A stretch of 64,000 bases of DNA, taken from Salinicoccus carnicancri Crm (GTDB lineage: Bacteria > Bacillota > Bacilli > Staphylococcales > Salinicoccaceae). The position numbers and the translations under genes were made by a program. The stretch is taken from the NCBI RefSeq assembly GCF_000330705.1, contig NZ_ANAM01000008.1, positions 186,001-250,000 on the forward strand, in the 5' to 3' direction. This document shows positions 9,640-18,058 of this stretch, piece by piece (the stretch's first letter is position 1; each line of letters opens with the position of its first letter). The notes under the pieces are model-generated. The model saw only the letters and a list, made by a program, of their open reading frames with translations. It searched no databases and was not told where the DNA came from.

Positions 9640-9656
9640 GGGGTTCAACCTCCGGT

Positions 9657-10181
9657 TTATTGATTTTTGTCGATGATTGGTGCAACTACAAGGAACATTG
9701 AACGGCCTTCCATCTTGGGCCTCTGTTCTACGGTAGCGACTTCGGAAAGCTCGTCTGCGAAACGTTCCAGCACTTTACGTCCGATATCTTTGTGTGTGAT
9801 TGCACGTCCGCGGAAACGGATGGAGACTTTGACCTTGTCCTCTTTGGACAGGAACTTTTTCGCATTCTTAAGCTTCGTGTTGAAGTCATGGTCTTCAATG
9901 GTCGGGGAAAGCCTGATTTCCTTGACGTTGATGATTTTCTGCTTCTTGCGCGCTTCTTTCTCTTTACGCTGCTGCTCATACTTGTACTTGCCGTAGTCCA
10001 TGATACGGGCAACTGGTGGCTTGGCGTTCGGTGCAACAAGCACGAGGTCCTGTTCGACACGGTCCGCCATCTCCTGGGCTTCCTTCTTCGGTTTGATTCC
10101 GAGCTGGGAACCGTCCTGTCCAATCAGTCTGACTTCTTTGGCACGGATTCTATCATTGATAAATGTCTGATCCTTTGCTAT
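9657..10181 (-). CDS. infC: Translation initiation factor IF-3, probable AUA start
   Basis: IF-3 binds the 30S subunit, prevents early joining of 50S and checks the initiation codon. From 10181 the product is 174 residues, the usual length, with the N domain ([18 protein letters not shown]), linker and C domain ([14 protein letters not shown]). No ATG has a ribosome site: the ATG at 10196 lies in front of and partly inside GGAGG (10194-10190). The codon eight bases after GGAGG is ATA, exactly where homologues begin (IAKDQ). Non-AUG starts are the rule for infC and allow feedback by IF-3 itself. The longer upstream frame is leader RNA. Confidence 0.93.
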   Translation of the reverse strand: MAKDQTFINDRIRAKEVRLIGQDGSQLGIKPKKEAQEMADRVEQDLVLVAPNAKPPVARIMDYGKYKYEQQRKEKEARKKQKIINVKEIRLSPTIEDHDFNTKLKNAKKFLSKEDKVKVSIRFRGRAITHKDIGRKVLERFADELSEVATVEQRPKMEGRSMFLVVAPIIDKNQ

Positions 10182-10199
10182 CTTTGACACCTCCATAAA

Positions 10200-10365
10200 G
10201 TTTGAAGACGAACAAAAAGGCGGGCACATTTTGCGCCCGCCATCCGACATGAAGACGAACAGGCAACTCTGCCTGCACATCTCTTCTGCACTAACCCGTT
10301 CGCTGCATTGGTGCGCTTGCGGGTGAGAAGCGGGTCGCTTCTTCTTGTCCGTTCTTATCAACTCT
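10200..10365 (-). promoter_or_regulatory. L20-type leader with attenuator upstream of infC-rpmI-rplT
   Basis: A leader of about 170 bases separates the promoter from infC. Near its 3' end the minus strand has a GC-rich hairpin (GGCGGGC with GCCCGCC, at 10241-10219) followed by five T, a classic terminator just before the infC ribosome site. The element GTTCGTCTTCA occurs on both sides of the hairpin. A second hairpin (AGAAGCG, ACC, CGCTTCT) is near the 5' end. This is the arrangement of the Firmicute L20 leader, where bL20 stabilises the terminator. Confidence 0.85.
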
Positions 10366-10369
10366 TAAT

Positions 10370-10398
10370 ATATTACACTAACTTCAGAAATCTGTCAA
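10370..10398 (-). promoter_or_regulatory. Promoter of the infC operon
   Basis: Consensus TTGACA (10398-10393), a 17-base spacer, and TAATAT (10375-10370) on the minus strand, starting three bases after the thrS stop codon. Confidence 0.9.
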
Positions 10399-10400
10399 CG

Positions 10401-12329
10401 CTATTTTTTCAATCGAATTTCATCAACCAGTTTCCAGACGAAATCCTCCCTGTCATAGGTGTTCTGATCCTGTTCGCCGTACTTTCTCACGTTGACCTGT
10501 CCCTCCTCTATCTCCTTATCACCGATGACCACCTGATACGGGACTTTCCGCATCTGTGCTTCGCGTATCTTGTAGCCGAGCTTTTCATTCCGTTCGTCAA
10601 TATTGACCCGTATTCCCTGGCTTTTCAGTTCATCCTGGATACTCCTCGCATAATCATAGTGGAGGTCAAGGTTGACAGGGATGATTTCCACCTGCTGAGG
10701 TGCCAGCCACAATGGGAATGCCCCCTTATATTCTTCAGTGAGGAAAGCGACAAAACGTTCCATGGTAGAGACGACACCCCTGTGGATAACCACCGGACGG
10801 TGCAGTTCACCATCACTGCCGACATAAGTCAGATCAAAGCGTTCAGGCAGCAGGAAGTCGAGCTGCACAGTCGAGAGTGTCTCTTCTTTGCCGAGAGCGG
10901 TCTGAACCTGAACATCCAGTTTTGGACCGTAGAAGGCGGCTTCTCCTTCTGCTTCAGTGTACTTGATGTCCATTTCGTCAACCGCTTCTTTGAGCATGGA
11001 TTCCGCTTTCTCCCACATCAGGTCATCATCAAAGTATTTTTCAGTATCCCCCGGATCACGGTAGCTCAGACGGAATGAATAATTTTCGAATCCGAAGTCC
11101 TCATATACATCTATGATCAGCTGGACGACTCGTTTGAATTCCTCCTTGATCTGATCCGGACGTACGAAGACATGGGCATCATTCAGCGTCATTCCACGTA
11201 CACGCTGCAGACCGCTCACTGCCCCGCTCGCTTCATAGCGGTGCATCATGCCGAGTTCAGCAATGCGGATTGGCAGTTCACGGTACGAGTGTTTGGCGGA
11301 TTTGTAGATCATCATGTGATGCGGACAGTTCATCGGACGGAGAACCAGCTCCTCGCCGTCCATGTCCATCGTCGGAAACATGTCTTCCTGATAATGTTCC
11401 CAGTGTCCGCTCGTCTTATACAGATCGACATTGGCCATGATCGGTGTATACACATGGTCATAACCCATCGAAACCTCTTTATCAACGATGTAGCGTTCTA
11501 TCTCCCTTCTTATTGTGGCGCCGTTCGGCAGCCACAGCGGCAGGCCGGCACCTACAAGCTGGTTGTTCTGGAACAGTTGCATATCCTTTCCGATGCGGCG
11601 GTGATCACGCTCTTTGCGTTCTTCAAGGATATTCATATACGCCTTCAGAGCCTTCTTGTCGAAGAAAGCTGTGCCGTAGATACGCTGCAGCATCTTGTTG
11701 TCACTGTCCCCGCGCCAGTACGCACCTGCTGTACTGAGGAGTTTGAATGTTTTGATCTTGGAAGTTGACGGTACGTGGACGCCGCGGCAGAGGTCGGTGA
11801 ATTCACCCTGGGAGTAGACGGTGACCATTTCACCTTCCGGAATCGCATCGATCAGTTCGAGTTTATACTCATCATCCTTGAAAAATTCCTTCGCTTCTTC
11901 CCTGGAAATTTCATGACGTGTAACTTCCACATTTTCATCAACGATCTTCTGCATCTCTTTTTCAATTTTCGGGAAATCGTCAGATGAGATTTTTTCATCC
12001 ATATCAAAATCATAGTAGAAACCTTCCTCTATGACCGGCCCGACACCAAATTTGACGTCACCGTAGAGGCGTTTCAGCGCCTGCGCCATCAGGTGGGCAG
12101 TCGAATGCCTCAGGACTTCAAGCCCCTCTTCGCTCTTGTTGGTCAGAAGCTCGAGTTCGCTGTCTGTTTCAATTGGCCTTCTGAGATCGTACATCTGTCC
12201 ATCGACCTTGGCAGCCACAGCCGCTTTGCGGAGCCCCGGACTTATTGACTGCGCAATCTCTTCGGCAGTGACGCGGCGGTCGAATTCTTTTACATTCCCG
12301 TCAGGGAAACTGATTTTAATTTCGCTCAT
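10401..12329 (-). CDS. thrS: Threonyl-tRNA synthetase
   Basis: Charges tRNA-Thr and edits Ser-tRNA-Thr. The 642 residues comprise a TGS domain (about 1-62), the editing domain with [10 protein letters not shown] (about 70-80), the class II catalytic core with zinc-binding residues ([11 protein letters not shown], and the late histidine in [13 protein letters not shown]) and a C-terminal anticodon-binding domain (about 540-642). The ATG at 12329 has AGAGGAAGAG upstream. The longer open frame runs through the T-box leader and is not coding. It is a single-gene unit with its own promoter and T-box. Confidence 0.97.
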   Translation of the reverse strand: MSEIKISFPDGNVKEFDRRVTAEEIAQSISPGLRKAAVAAKVDGQMYDLRRPIETDSELELLTNKSEEGLEVLRHSTAHLMAQALKRLYGDVKFGVGPVIEEGFYYDFDMDEKISSDDFPKIEKEMQKIVDENVEVTRHEISREEAKEFFKDDEYKLELIDAIPEGEMVTVYSQGEFTDLCRGVHVPSTSKIKTFKLLSTAGAYWRGDSDNKMLQRIYGTAFFDKKALKAYMNILEERKERDHRRIGKDMQLFQNNQLVGAGLPLWLPNGATIRREIERYIVDKEVSMGYDHVYTPIMANVDLYKTSGHWEHYQEDMFPTMDMDGEELVLRPMNCPHHMMIYKSAKHSYRELPIRIAELGMMHRYEASGAVSGLQRVRGMTLNDAHVFVRPDQIKEEFKRVVQLIIDVYEDFGFENYSFRLSYRDPGDTEKYFDDDLMWEKAESMLKEAVDEMDIKYTEAEGEAAFYGPKLDVQVQTALGKEETLSTVQLDFLLPERFDLTYVGSDGELHRPVVIHRGVVSTMERFVAFLTEEYKGAFPLWLAPQQVEIIPVNLDLHYDYARSIQDELKSQGIRVNIDERNEKLGYKIREAQMRKVPYQVVIGDKEIEEGQVNVRKYGEQDQNTYDREDFVWKLVDEIRLKK

Positions 12330-12361
12330 TCCACTCTTCCTCTCTTTTATTGAATCCTGAA

Positions 12362-12600
12362 AATGAAAAAGCCGCCCCTCTGTATATAGAGGGGCGGCTT
12401 TCACCGCGGTACCACCCTGATTCACGGGGTTGCCCCCCGCCTTCAGCCGGATATAACGGTCCGGTTCCGGCCGGGTATTAACCGGCATGCAGCAAGGTAG
12501 TAACCATAACGGCCTTATATGCATGTCTCAGCAAATCATGCATTCTCTTAAATGAGACTTGGATACGGTGTTGTCCTTGGATTTAACTAATGAAATTATA
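12362..12600 (-). promoter_or_regulatory. T-box leader of thrS
   Basis: The core GGGTGGTACCGCGG is at 12417-12404 on the minus strand. It is followed at once by a strong terminator (AAAGCCGCCCCTCT pairing with AGAGGGGCGGCTTT, then T's; 12401-12367). The 5' part supplies the specifier stem; the ligand by context is uncharged tRNA-Thr. This leader and the promoter occupy the whole 312-base gap between thrS and dnaI. Confidence 0.94.
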
Positions 12601-12605
12601 ATTTT

Positions 12606-12634
12606 ATTATACTCGATTCATTTTCCGTTTTCAA
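12606..12634 (-). promoter_or_regulatory. Promoter of the thrS T-box transcript
   Basis: TTGAAA (12634-12629), a 17-base spacer and a perfect TATAAT (12611-12606) on the minus strand, directly after the dnaI stop. Confidence 0.88.
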
Positions 12635-12641
12635 GTGCCAG

Positions 12642-13568
12642 CTAATCCCTGTAGTTTTTGCCATGGAGCTGTATTTCCTCGCACAGCGATCTGATGCGCT
12701 CAAGCATCCGCATCGCCTTCGTCTCCTCCACTCCGTTCTCTTTCGTACGGCTGTACCTGTACTCGAGGTCGTTCATTGAATAGTTGGAGCTGATAAAAGT
12801 CGGCAGCCCCTCGACCATCCTGTAATGCAGTATGCCTGTCATCACTTCATCCCTCACCCATGGTGTGACGTCCTCCGCGCCGAGGTCATCAAGCATCAGC
12901 ACCTGTGCATTTTTGATGGTATTGAACTTTTCGTCTGTCGTTCCGTCCCTGAAGCCGGCTTTCAGGTCACGGATGATTTCCGGCACATAGACGATCATGG
13001 ATGAGATGGATTTCTCCTTCAGCTCATTGGCGATGCACCCGAGCAGGTAGGATTTCCCAATGCCGAAACTTCCATGTATATAGAGCCCTTTGGCATCCGT
13101 TCCTGCGCTGATCACCTGGCTTGAAGATATCGCTTTCCGGATGACCTCCTGCCGGTTGGAGTCGGGGTCCAGAAAAATCGTGTCAAAGGTGGCATCCTTC
13201 ACATCTTTCGGCACGTGATAGGATTCTATCATCCGTTCACGCTCCCGGAAAGCATCCTCTTTCTTTTTATTCGGGCATACAGAATAAATGATGTGGATCC
13301 GCCCGCCCCTCACATCTATAGACGGCACATAACCTTCCGGATGGTTGATGCAGGTTGCGAGGGAACCGCATTTTTCACATGCCAGCGACTGCTCGGTATA
13401 GCGCTTCAACTGAAGCATGTCATTGCGGATCATTGTGCGGGTAATTTCGACATCGCTGTTTTCGATGAGCTCGATGATTCTCGGGTGGCGGATAAGCTCT
13501 TCATACAGTTTGTCATTATTCTCTTTTATCTTTTTTGAGTTTTTTAAAAACTGGTTAATGGGTTCCAT
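12642..13568 (-). CDS. dnaI: Primosomal protein DnaI (helicase loader)
   Basis: AAA+ loader that places the replicative helicase on DNA at oriC and stalled forks together with DnaB and DnaD. The 308 residues have an N-terminal helicase-interaction domain with a zinc site (CEKCGSLATC, about 59-68, plus a later Cys), Walker A GSFGIGKS (about 165), Walker B VLMLDDLGAE (about 225) and sensor SSNYS. The ATG at 13568 is five bases after AGGTGA. A GTG at 13577 overlapping the dnaB stop is the alternative. It is translationally coupled to dnaB. Confidence 0.95.
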   Translation of the reverse strand: MEPINQFLKNSKKIKENNDKLYEELIRHPRIIELIENSDVEITRTMIRNDMLQLKRYTEQSLACEKCGSLATCINHPEGYVPSIDVRGGRIHIIYSVCPNKKKEDAFRERERMIESYHVPKDVKDATFDTIFLDPDSNRQEVIRKAISSSQVISAGTDAKGLYIHGSFGIGKSYLLGCIANELKEKSISSMIVYVPEIIRDLKAGFRDGTTDEKFNTIKNAQVLMLDDLGAEDVTPWVRDEVMTGILHYRMVEGLPTFISSNYSMNDLEYRYSRTKENGVEETKAMRMLERIRSLCEEIQLHGKNYRD

Positions 13569-13573
13569 TTGAA

Positions 13574-14926
13574 TCACCTGGATTTTCTGAATTCCTCTAT
13601 CATTTTTTGAAGCTCCGGATCATCTTTTGCCGTTTTCTGAGGCGTCTGATCCTTTGTTTTCTCTGTGCTGTCAGGCTTGTGTTTACGGGTTTTTGTCTGT
13701 TGTCCGCCATTCATCCAGGACGGACGGCGTTCACCCTGCCTTTCCCTGTAATTGTACTTCTGCGCCGCCCGCTGGGAAGCATTTTTCTGTTGCTGCCTGA
13801 AGTCCATGATGGACTGGTAGGCATCTTTTGCCGACATGATGCCCTTTTGTTCCCAGTCCTTGGCAATCTTCATGGTATACGGATAATTCAAATCCCCCTG
13901 CTTCTGCTGGTAGACATATTCGAGCAGCAGGTTGATTACGCCATTCGGCAGTGCGGTTTTTGCGATGATATCCGTAACCAGTTTGAGATCCTGCTCACTC
14001 GGGCTGAAGCTCCTGATGTCATTCAGCCGGTCGAGCGGATTGATGTTTTCCAGGCTGTCAATGTAGGAGGAGCCGCCCTCATTCTCCGGAGGTTCATCTT
14101 CATTACGGAGTTTCGGCAGCCGGTTGCCGTTTTCTTTCTGATAATACCTTCTCGCTTCATATTTCAGCTGCTCTTTGTCAATACCTGCATACTGTGTCGT
14201 TGACGACAGCAGTATCTGCTTCATATCATAGGCGTTCAGACCGAAGAGTGCACTCAATTTGACAATCAGCATGCGCACTTCTTTGGTGAAGAATGCCCTG
14301 TCGATTTTCGTTCCCTTGAGATGTGTGAAGAGGACATCAAAATCAAAATCGTCAAGATCCAAATTCGGCCCGGAGGAATGATTTTCTTTCCCGAAGCTTT
14401 CCTGCGGTACACTGAAGCCTTCCGCACCGCCGGAAGTGAACACCTCTGTGAATTTTCGCGTCACTTCGGAAATATTTTCCGGCTTGCCGGGATAAATGAG
14501 CCTCTCTTTTTTCTTCCTGTAGGCATCCGTGCCGACCGTATTGTATAAATACAGGCTCAGCATGGGATCTTTGAAAAATGCATCGGGGGAAAGCGGCAGA
14601 AGCACTTCGTAGATGAACAGGTCATCATGGTCTTCATTGGATACAAAAGTCCTGATGAGGCCGATTGCTTCGAGTTTTTCCAGCTCACCTGAAAATTTTG
14701 ACAGTGCCATGCCGAACTCGTCCATGATTTCCCTGTGGAAGCGTACAGCAAGCGGTTCATAATGGGATGCCGATTCATTCATATATATATAGATCATCGA
14801 GGCTTCCGCATTGATCAGGGGCAGATAAAGTTCGTTGATGACATCCAGATGGTGTGTACCGAGCCTCGCCGGCCTGTATATTATAAATTCGGTGTTCGGT
14901 TTCAACCGGTCATTGAAGTTCATCAT
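13574..14926 (-). CDS. dnaB: Replication initiation/membrane attachment protein DnaB (Firmicute type)
   Basis: Firmicute DnaB is a helicase co-loader and membrane attachment protein, not the E. coli helicase of the same name. About 450 residues: a winged-helix N-terminal DnaB/DnaD domain (about 1-120), a DnaD-like C-terminal domain (about 300-375, [20 protein letters not shown] then [15 protein letters not shown]), and a basic Gln/Lys-rich tail. Three consecutive ATG codons at 14929, 14926 and 14923 overlap the nrdR end. AAAGG spacing favours 14926, but the choice is uncertain. The order nrdR-dnaB-dnaI is conserved. Confidence 0.93.
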   Translation of the reverse strand: MMNFNDRLKPNTEFIIYRPARLGTHHLDVINELYLPLINAEASMIYIYMNESASHYEPLAVRFHREIMDEFGMALSKFSGELEKLEAIGLIRTFVSNEDHDDLFIYEVLLPLSPDAFFKDPMLSLYLYNTVGTDAYRKKKERLIYPGKPENISEVTRKFTEVFTSGGAEGFSVPQESFGKENHSSGPNLDLDDFDFDVLFTHLKGTKIDRAFFTKEVRMLIVKLSALFGLNAYDMKQILLSSTTQYAGIDKEQLKYEARRYYQKENGNRLPKLRNEDEPPENEGGSSYIDSLENINPLDRLNDIRSFSPSEQDLKLVTDIIAKTALPNGVINLLLEYVYQQKQGDLNYPYTMKIAKDWEQKGIMSAKDAYQSIMDFRQQQKNASQRAAQKYNYRERQGERRPSWMNGGQQTKTRKHKPDSTEKTKDQTPQKTAKDDPELQKMIEEFRKSR

Positions 14927-15383
14927 CATCACTGCCTTTGGCAAGGTGTTTCAGCGTATCCATCAGCTGATCAATATCTTTGAATTCTTTATACACAGAG
15001 GCAAAACGCACATAGGCAACCTGGTCAAGTGTAATCAGCTCATTCATGACAGATTCGCCGATTTCATTGGAGGTGATTTCAGGCTTGTTCAGGTTCCTGA
15101 GGGCAGCTTCTATATTTCCTGTTCTCTTCTCCAGTTCCTCGTATGGGATCGGACGTTTCTCACATGCTCTGAGCAGACCGTCCATAACTTTTTCACGGCT
15201 GAAAACTTCTCTTGTGCCATCTTTCTTTACAACTACGAGCGGGGAGAGCTCCATCCGTTCAAAAGTTGTGAAGCGGAATCCGCAGTTTTCACATTCCCTC
15301 CGTCTTCTGATCGCAGAGTATTCATCGGTATGCCGCGAATCGATCACTTTGGAACTGGGATGTCTGCATGTTGGACATTTCAT
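14910..15383 (-). CDS. nrdR: Transcriptional repressor NrdR
   Basis: Zinc- and nucleotide-binding repressor of ribonucleotide reductase genes. The 157 residues start with a zinc ribbon (CPTC at 3-6, CENC near 32) and continue with an ATP-cone domain ([20 protein letters not shown]). GAGGTGAT lies just upstream of the ATG. It is the first gene of nrdR-dnaB-dnaI. I saw no clear NrdR box in front of it. No nrd genes are in this window, so its targets lie elsewhere. Confidence 0.96.
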   Translation of the reverse strand: MKCPTCRHPSSKVIDSRHTDEYSAIRRRRECENCGFRFTTFERMELSPLVVVKKDGTREVFSREKVMDGLLRACEKRPIPYEELEKRTGNIEAALRNLNKPEITSNEIGESVMNELITLDQVAYVRFASVYKEFKDIDQLMDTLKHLAKGSDDDELQ

Positions 15384-15433
15384 ATAATCACCTCATGATT
15401 CGGGGTTCGATACTTCATTATAATATAACATAA

Positions 15434-15464
15434 GAAAAAAAAGAAGAAACCGAAGTTCCTTCTT
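15434..15464 (-). terminator. Terminator after gapB
   Basis: Minus strand AAGAAGGAAC, loop TTCG, GTTTCTTCTT (one G-U pair), merging into a run of about nine T. UUCG is a very stable tetraloop. Confidence 0.82.
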
Positions 15465-15480
15465 AAAAATTACAATATGA

Positions 15481-16500
15481 TCAGGCATTGCTGACAAGGG
15501 ATTTTGACAGAATCTCTTTTGCAAGATCGACAACGCGTGTGGAGTAGCCCCACTCATTATCATACCAGGCAAGCACTTTGACTTTGTTATCATCCATTAC
15601 CATTGTAAGCGAACTGTCGATGATGGAGCTCCTGCTGTCGGTATTGAAGTCACTGGAGACGAGCGGGTCCCCGGAGACGCCCAGTATGCCGTTCATTTCT
15701 CCTTCTGCATATCTTTCGAAAGTCGCATTGACGTCCTCTTTTGTCACATCCTTATCCAGGTCGACAACGAGGTCTACAAGTGAAACGTTGGAAACCGGCA
15801 CACGGAGTGCGAGTCCATGAAGTTTGCCTTTCAGTTCCGGCATCACTTCACCCAGGGCTTTGGCTGCACCTGTGGACGTAGGGATGATATTATCACCGCA
15901 AGAACGTGCTCTCCTCAAGTCCTTATGCGGGTTGTCAATGTTCTTCTGGTCATTAGTATACGCATGGACGGTTGTCATCAAACCATTTGTAATCCCGTAT
16001 TCATCGTTAAGAATCTTTGCCACCGGAGCAAGACAGTTTGTTGTGCATGAAGCATTGGAGAAAACATCATACTTCGCGGTATCAAGTTCCTGGTCATTCA
16101 CCCCAAGGACAATCGTCTGGACATCTCCGCCTTTGGAAGGCCCCGTAAGCAGAACCTTCTTTGCGCCCGCCCTGACATGGGCGTCCGCTTTGTCACCATG
16201 ATTGAAAACGCCTGTCGCTTCGATTACAAGGTCTATGCCGAGGTCTCCCCACGGGAGCTTTTCCGGATTCCTTTCGCGGGTGATCAGGATTTCCTTACCA
16301 TCGACAATCAGTTTGTCATCCGCCGGCTCAACGCGCTTGGACCATCTGCCGTGTGTAGTATCATAATTGATGATGTGCGCAAGCGTCTCAGCAGGATAGC
16401 TCGCATTCACAGCAACGAGATCAAGCTCTTCAGATTCTGCAGCAATGCGGAAAACCATTCTTCCAATTCTACCTAAACCATTAATCGCAATTTTTTTCAT
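15481..16500 (-). CDS. gapB: Glyceraldehyde-3-phosphate dehydrogenase, gluconeogenic type GapB
   Basis: Oxidoreductase interconverting glyceraldehyde-3-phosphate and 1,3-bisphosphoglycerate; the GapB branch works mainly with NADP(H) in gluconeogenesis. It has 339 residues, an N-terminal Rossmann fold (NGLGRIGRMVFR), catalytic cysteine in SNASCTTNCLAP (about 150-161) and YDNEWGYS near the C-terminus. I call GapB rather than GapA from position beside nrdR and coaE, as in Bacillus and Staphylococcus, and from the CcpN-like sites on its promoter. GGGGCGATT is the ribosome site. Confidence 0.93.
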   Translation of the reverse strand: MKKIAINGLGRIGRMVFRIAAESEELDLVAVNASYPAETLAHIINYDTTHGRWSKRVEPADDKLIVDGKEILITRERNPEKLPWGDLGIDLVIEATGVFNHGDKADAHVRAGAKKVLLTGPSKGGDVQTIVLGVNDQELDTAKYDVFSNASCTTNCLAPVAKILNDEYGITNGLMTTVHAYTNDQKNIDNPHKDLRRARSCGDNIIPTSTGAAKALGEVMPELKGKLHGLALRVPVSNVSLVDLVVDLDKDVTKEDVNATFERYAEGEMNGILGVSGDPLVSSDFNTDSRSSIIDSSLTMVMDDNKVKVLAWYDNEWGYSTRVVDLAKEILSKSLVSNA

Positions 16501-16514
16501 GACAATCGCCCCTT

Positions 16515-16547
16515 AATGCTATACTTATTTTTATTTAGTATAACACA
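16515..16547 (-). promoter_or_regulatory. Two inverted CcpN-like operator sites at the gapB promoter
   Basis: The minus strand at 16547-16537 reads TGTGTTATACT, matching all 11 positions of the CcpN consensus as I recall it (TRTGHYATAYW). The plus strand at 16515-16525 reads AATGCTATACT, 10 of 11. The first covers the -10 box. CcpN represses gapB in Bacillus under glycolytic conditions. Binding here is inferred. Confidence 0.65.
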
Positions 16548-16564
16548 TTAGAAGATAGTTTAAA
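16537..16564 (-). promoter_or_regulatory. gapB promoter
   Basis: TTTAAA (16564-16559), a 16-base spacer and TATACT (16542-16537). The -35 box is weak but the -10 is good. It is followed by a 36-base untranslated leader. Confidence 0.65.
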
Positions 16565-16585
16565 GCAGAAATTGTGAAATTATAG

Positions 16586-17176
16586 TCACTTTTCAATTTC
16601 AGCCAGGAATTGTTCTATCTGTTCATAGAGATCTTCCCGTGAACCGCTGTTGTCAAGGACACAGTCACTGCGATCCCTTTTCTCGGATAATGGCATCTGG
16701 CTGCTGATCCTGCTCTCCGCTTCCGTCCCGCTCAGACCGTTCCGCTCCATCAATCTCGACTTCTGGGTCAATTCGTCGACATATACTGTCAATGTTATGT
16801 CACATTGATCGTCCAGTCCATTTTCAAAAAGGAGAGGGATATCGAGGAACACATGATTTTCTTTTAGAAGCCTGTCCCTTTCCTCATTCATCATCCTGCG
16901 TATTTCCGGATGTACGAGTCCGTTCAGCACTTTGCGTCTGTGCGGGTCACTGAAGATGATCGAGCCGAGCTTCTGCCGGTCTATTTCACCGTCCGGGGCC
17001 AGAATCCCCTCTCCAAAAGTTTCAATTATCCCCGGGTATGACGGGCCGCCCTTGGCGGTCGCCTTCCTCGAGAATTTATCTGCGTCAAGCACAGGATATC
17101 CCCTGCCTTCTATATAGGCCGATGCCGTCGATTTTCCGCTGGCGATTCCGCCGGTAAGTCCAATGATGCTGTTCAT
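16586..17176 (-). CDS. coaE: Dephospho-CoA kinase
   Basis: Last step of coenzyme A synthesis: phosphorylates the ribose 3'-OH of dephospho-CoA with ATP. The 196 residues carry the P-loop GLTGGIASGKST (6-17), the DADKFSRKAT segment after it, and FLDIPLLFENG near residue 110. It lies four bases after mutM in the polA-mutM-coaE operon. Confidence 0.96.
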   Translation of the reverse strand: MNSIIGLTGGIASGKSTASAYIEGRGYPVLDADKFSRKATAKGGPSYPGIIETFGEGILAPDGEIDRQKLGSIIFSDPHRRKVLNGLVHPEIRRMMNEERDRLLKENHVFLDIPLLFENGLDDQCDITLTVYVDELTQKSRLMERNGLSGTEAESRISSQMPLSEKRDRSDCVLDNSGSREDLYEQIEQFLAEIEK

Positions 17177-17180
17177 AGTA

Positions 17181-18050
17181 TCACCTCTGGCATTTTGTGC
17201 AGTAGAACGTATTCCGTGTTGCGATCATTTTTGTCTTAACATCGCTGCCGCAGTGTGCACATTTTTTCTTCTGATATATTTTGAAACGGTCCTGCATGCT
17301 TCCACTCTGCCCCGAGACACCTCTGTAATCTGAAATGGTCGACCCTCCACTCCGGAGGGAGACTTCAAATACACGGACGATTTCTTCATGCAGTTCAGAA
17401 AGGCGTTTTACAGACAGGTTGCCCGCCTTTTTCGTCGGCAGTATTCCTGAGGAGAATAAAGCCTCCGAAGCATAGATATTGCCAACACCGGGAATGACAG
17501 CACTGTCCATGATCACCGCTTTTATAGTTTTTTTTGCATTTGCCCCCTCTCTTGCCTTTTCAAGAAAAAAGGGCAGGCTTTCCGGCTCGGTATATTCAGG
17601 GGCCATGCGGCTGAAAGGGGCAAAGTCAGCGAGTCTGTCTACAGTACTCATCTCTCCGAATCTCCTGATATCACAATATGAGAGGAGATGCCCGTCATCC
17701 AGCGCGAACAGCACATGCCAGTGCTTTCTGTAACTTGCATCCCCTATGTCTTCCAGCGACTCTGTTATGAAAAATGCACCGGACATCCCAAGATGACCGA
17801 TCATATGAAATATTTCCCCGGATTTTTCCAAAACGAAGAAGAGGTATTTCCCCCTTCTTCCCACTTTGAGTATGGAAGCGCCCGCCAGAGACTCGCTGAA
17901 CACCCGAAGCTCCTGCTTGATGATTGTCCGGCGCCCTGATCCATGCCCTTTATAGACATAGTCCGATAATTCGATATTCTCTATTGTCCTGCCCTCCACA
18001 TTTCGTGAAAGCTCCCTTTTAACCAATTCAACTTCCGGCAGTTCCGGCAT
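17181..18050 (-). CDS. mutM: Formamidopyrimidine-DNA glycosylase
   Basis: Removes 8-oxoguanine and FaPy lesions and nicks the strand by beta/delta elimination. The 289 residues keep the catalytic N-terminal proline and glutamate (MPELPEVE), the lysine in GRRGKYLFF (about 65), and a C-terminal zinc finger (CAHCGS and FYCTKC, about 262-286) with the helix-two-turn-helix before it. It lies eight bases after polA and four before coaE. Confidence 0.97.
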   Translation of the reverse strand: MPELPEVELVKRELSRNVEGRTIENIELSDYVYKGHGSGRRTIIKQELRVFSESLAGASILKVGRRGKYLFFVLEKSGEIFHMIGHLGMSGAFFITESLEDIGDASYRKHWHVLFALDDGHLLSYCDIRRFGEMSTVDRLADFAPFSRMAPEYTEPESLPFFLEKAREGANAKKTIKAVIMDSAVIPGVGNIYASEALFSSGILPTKKAGNLSVKRLSELHEEIVRVFEVSLRSGGSTISDYRGVSGQSGSMQDRFKIYQKKKCAHCGSDVKTKMIATRNTFYCTKCQR

Positions 18051-18058
18051 ATTTTCAC

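Noticed and set aside
10182-10361. In-frame upstream extension of infC (about 60 extra codons)
   Set aside because: It lies in the L20-type leader, includes the attenuator hairpin and has no homology to IF-3; it is open by chance.
12330-12524. In-frame upstream extension of thrS
   Set aside because: It runs through the T-box core and terminator; the real start at 12329 has its own ribosome site.
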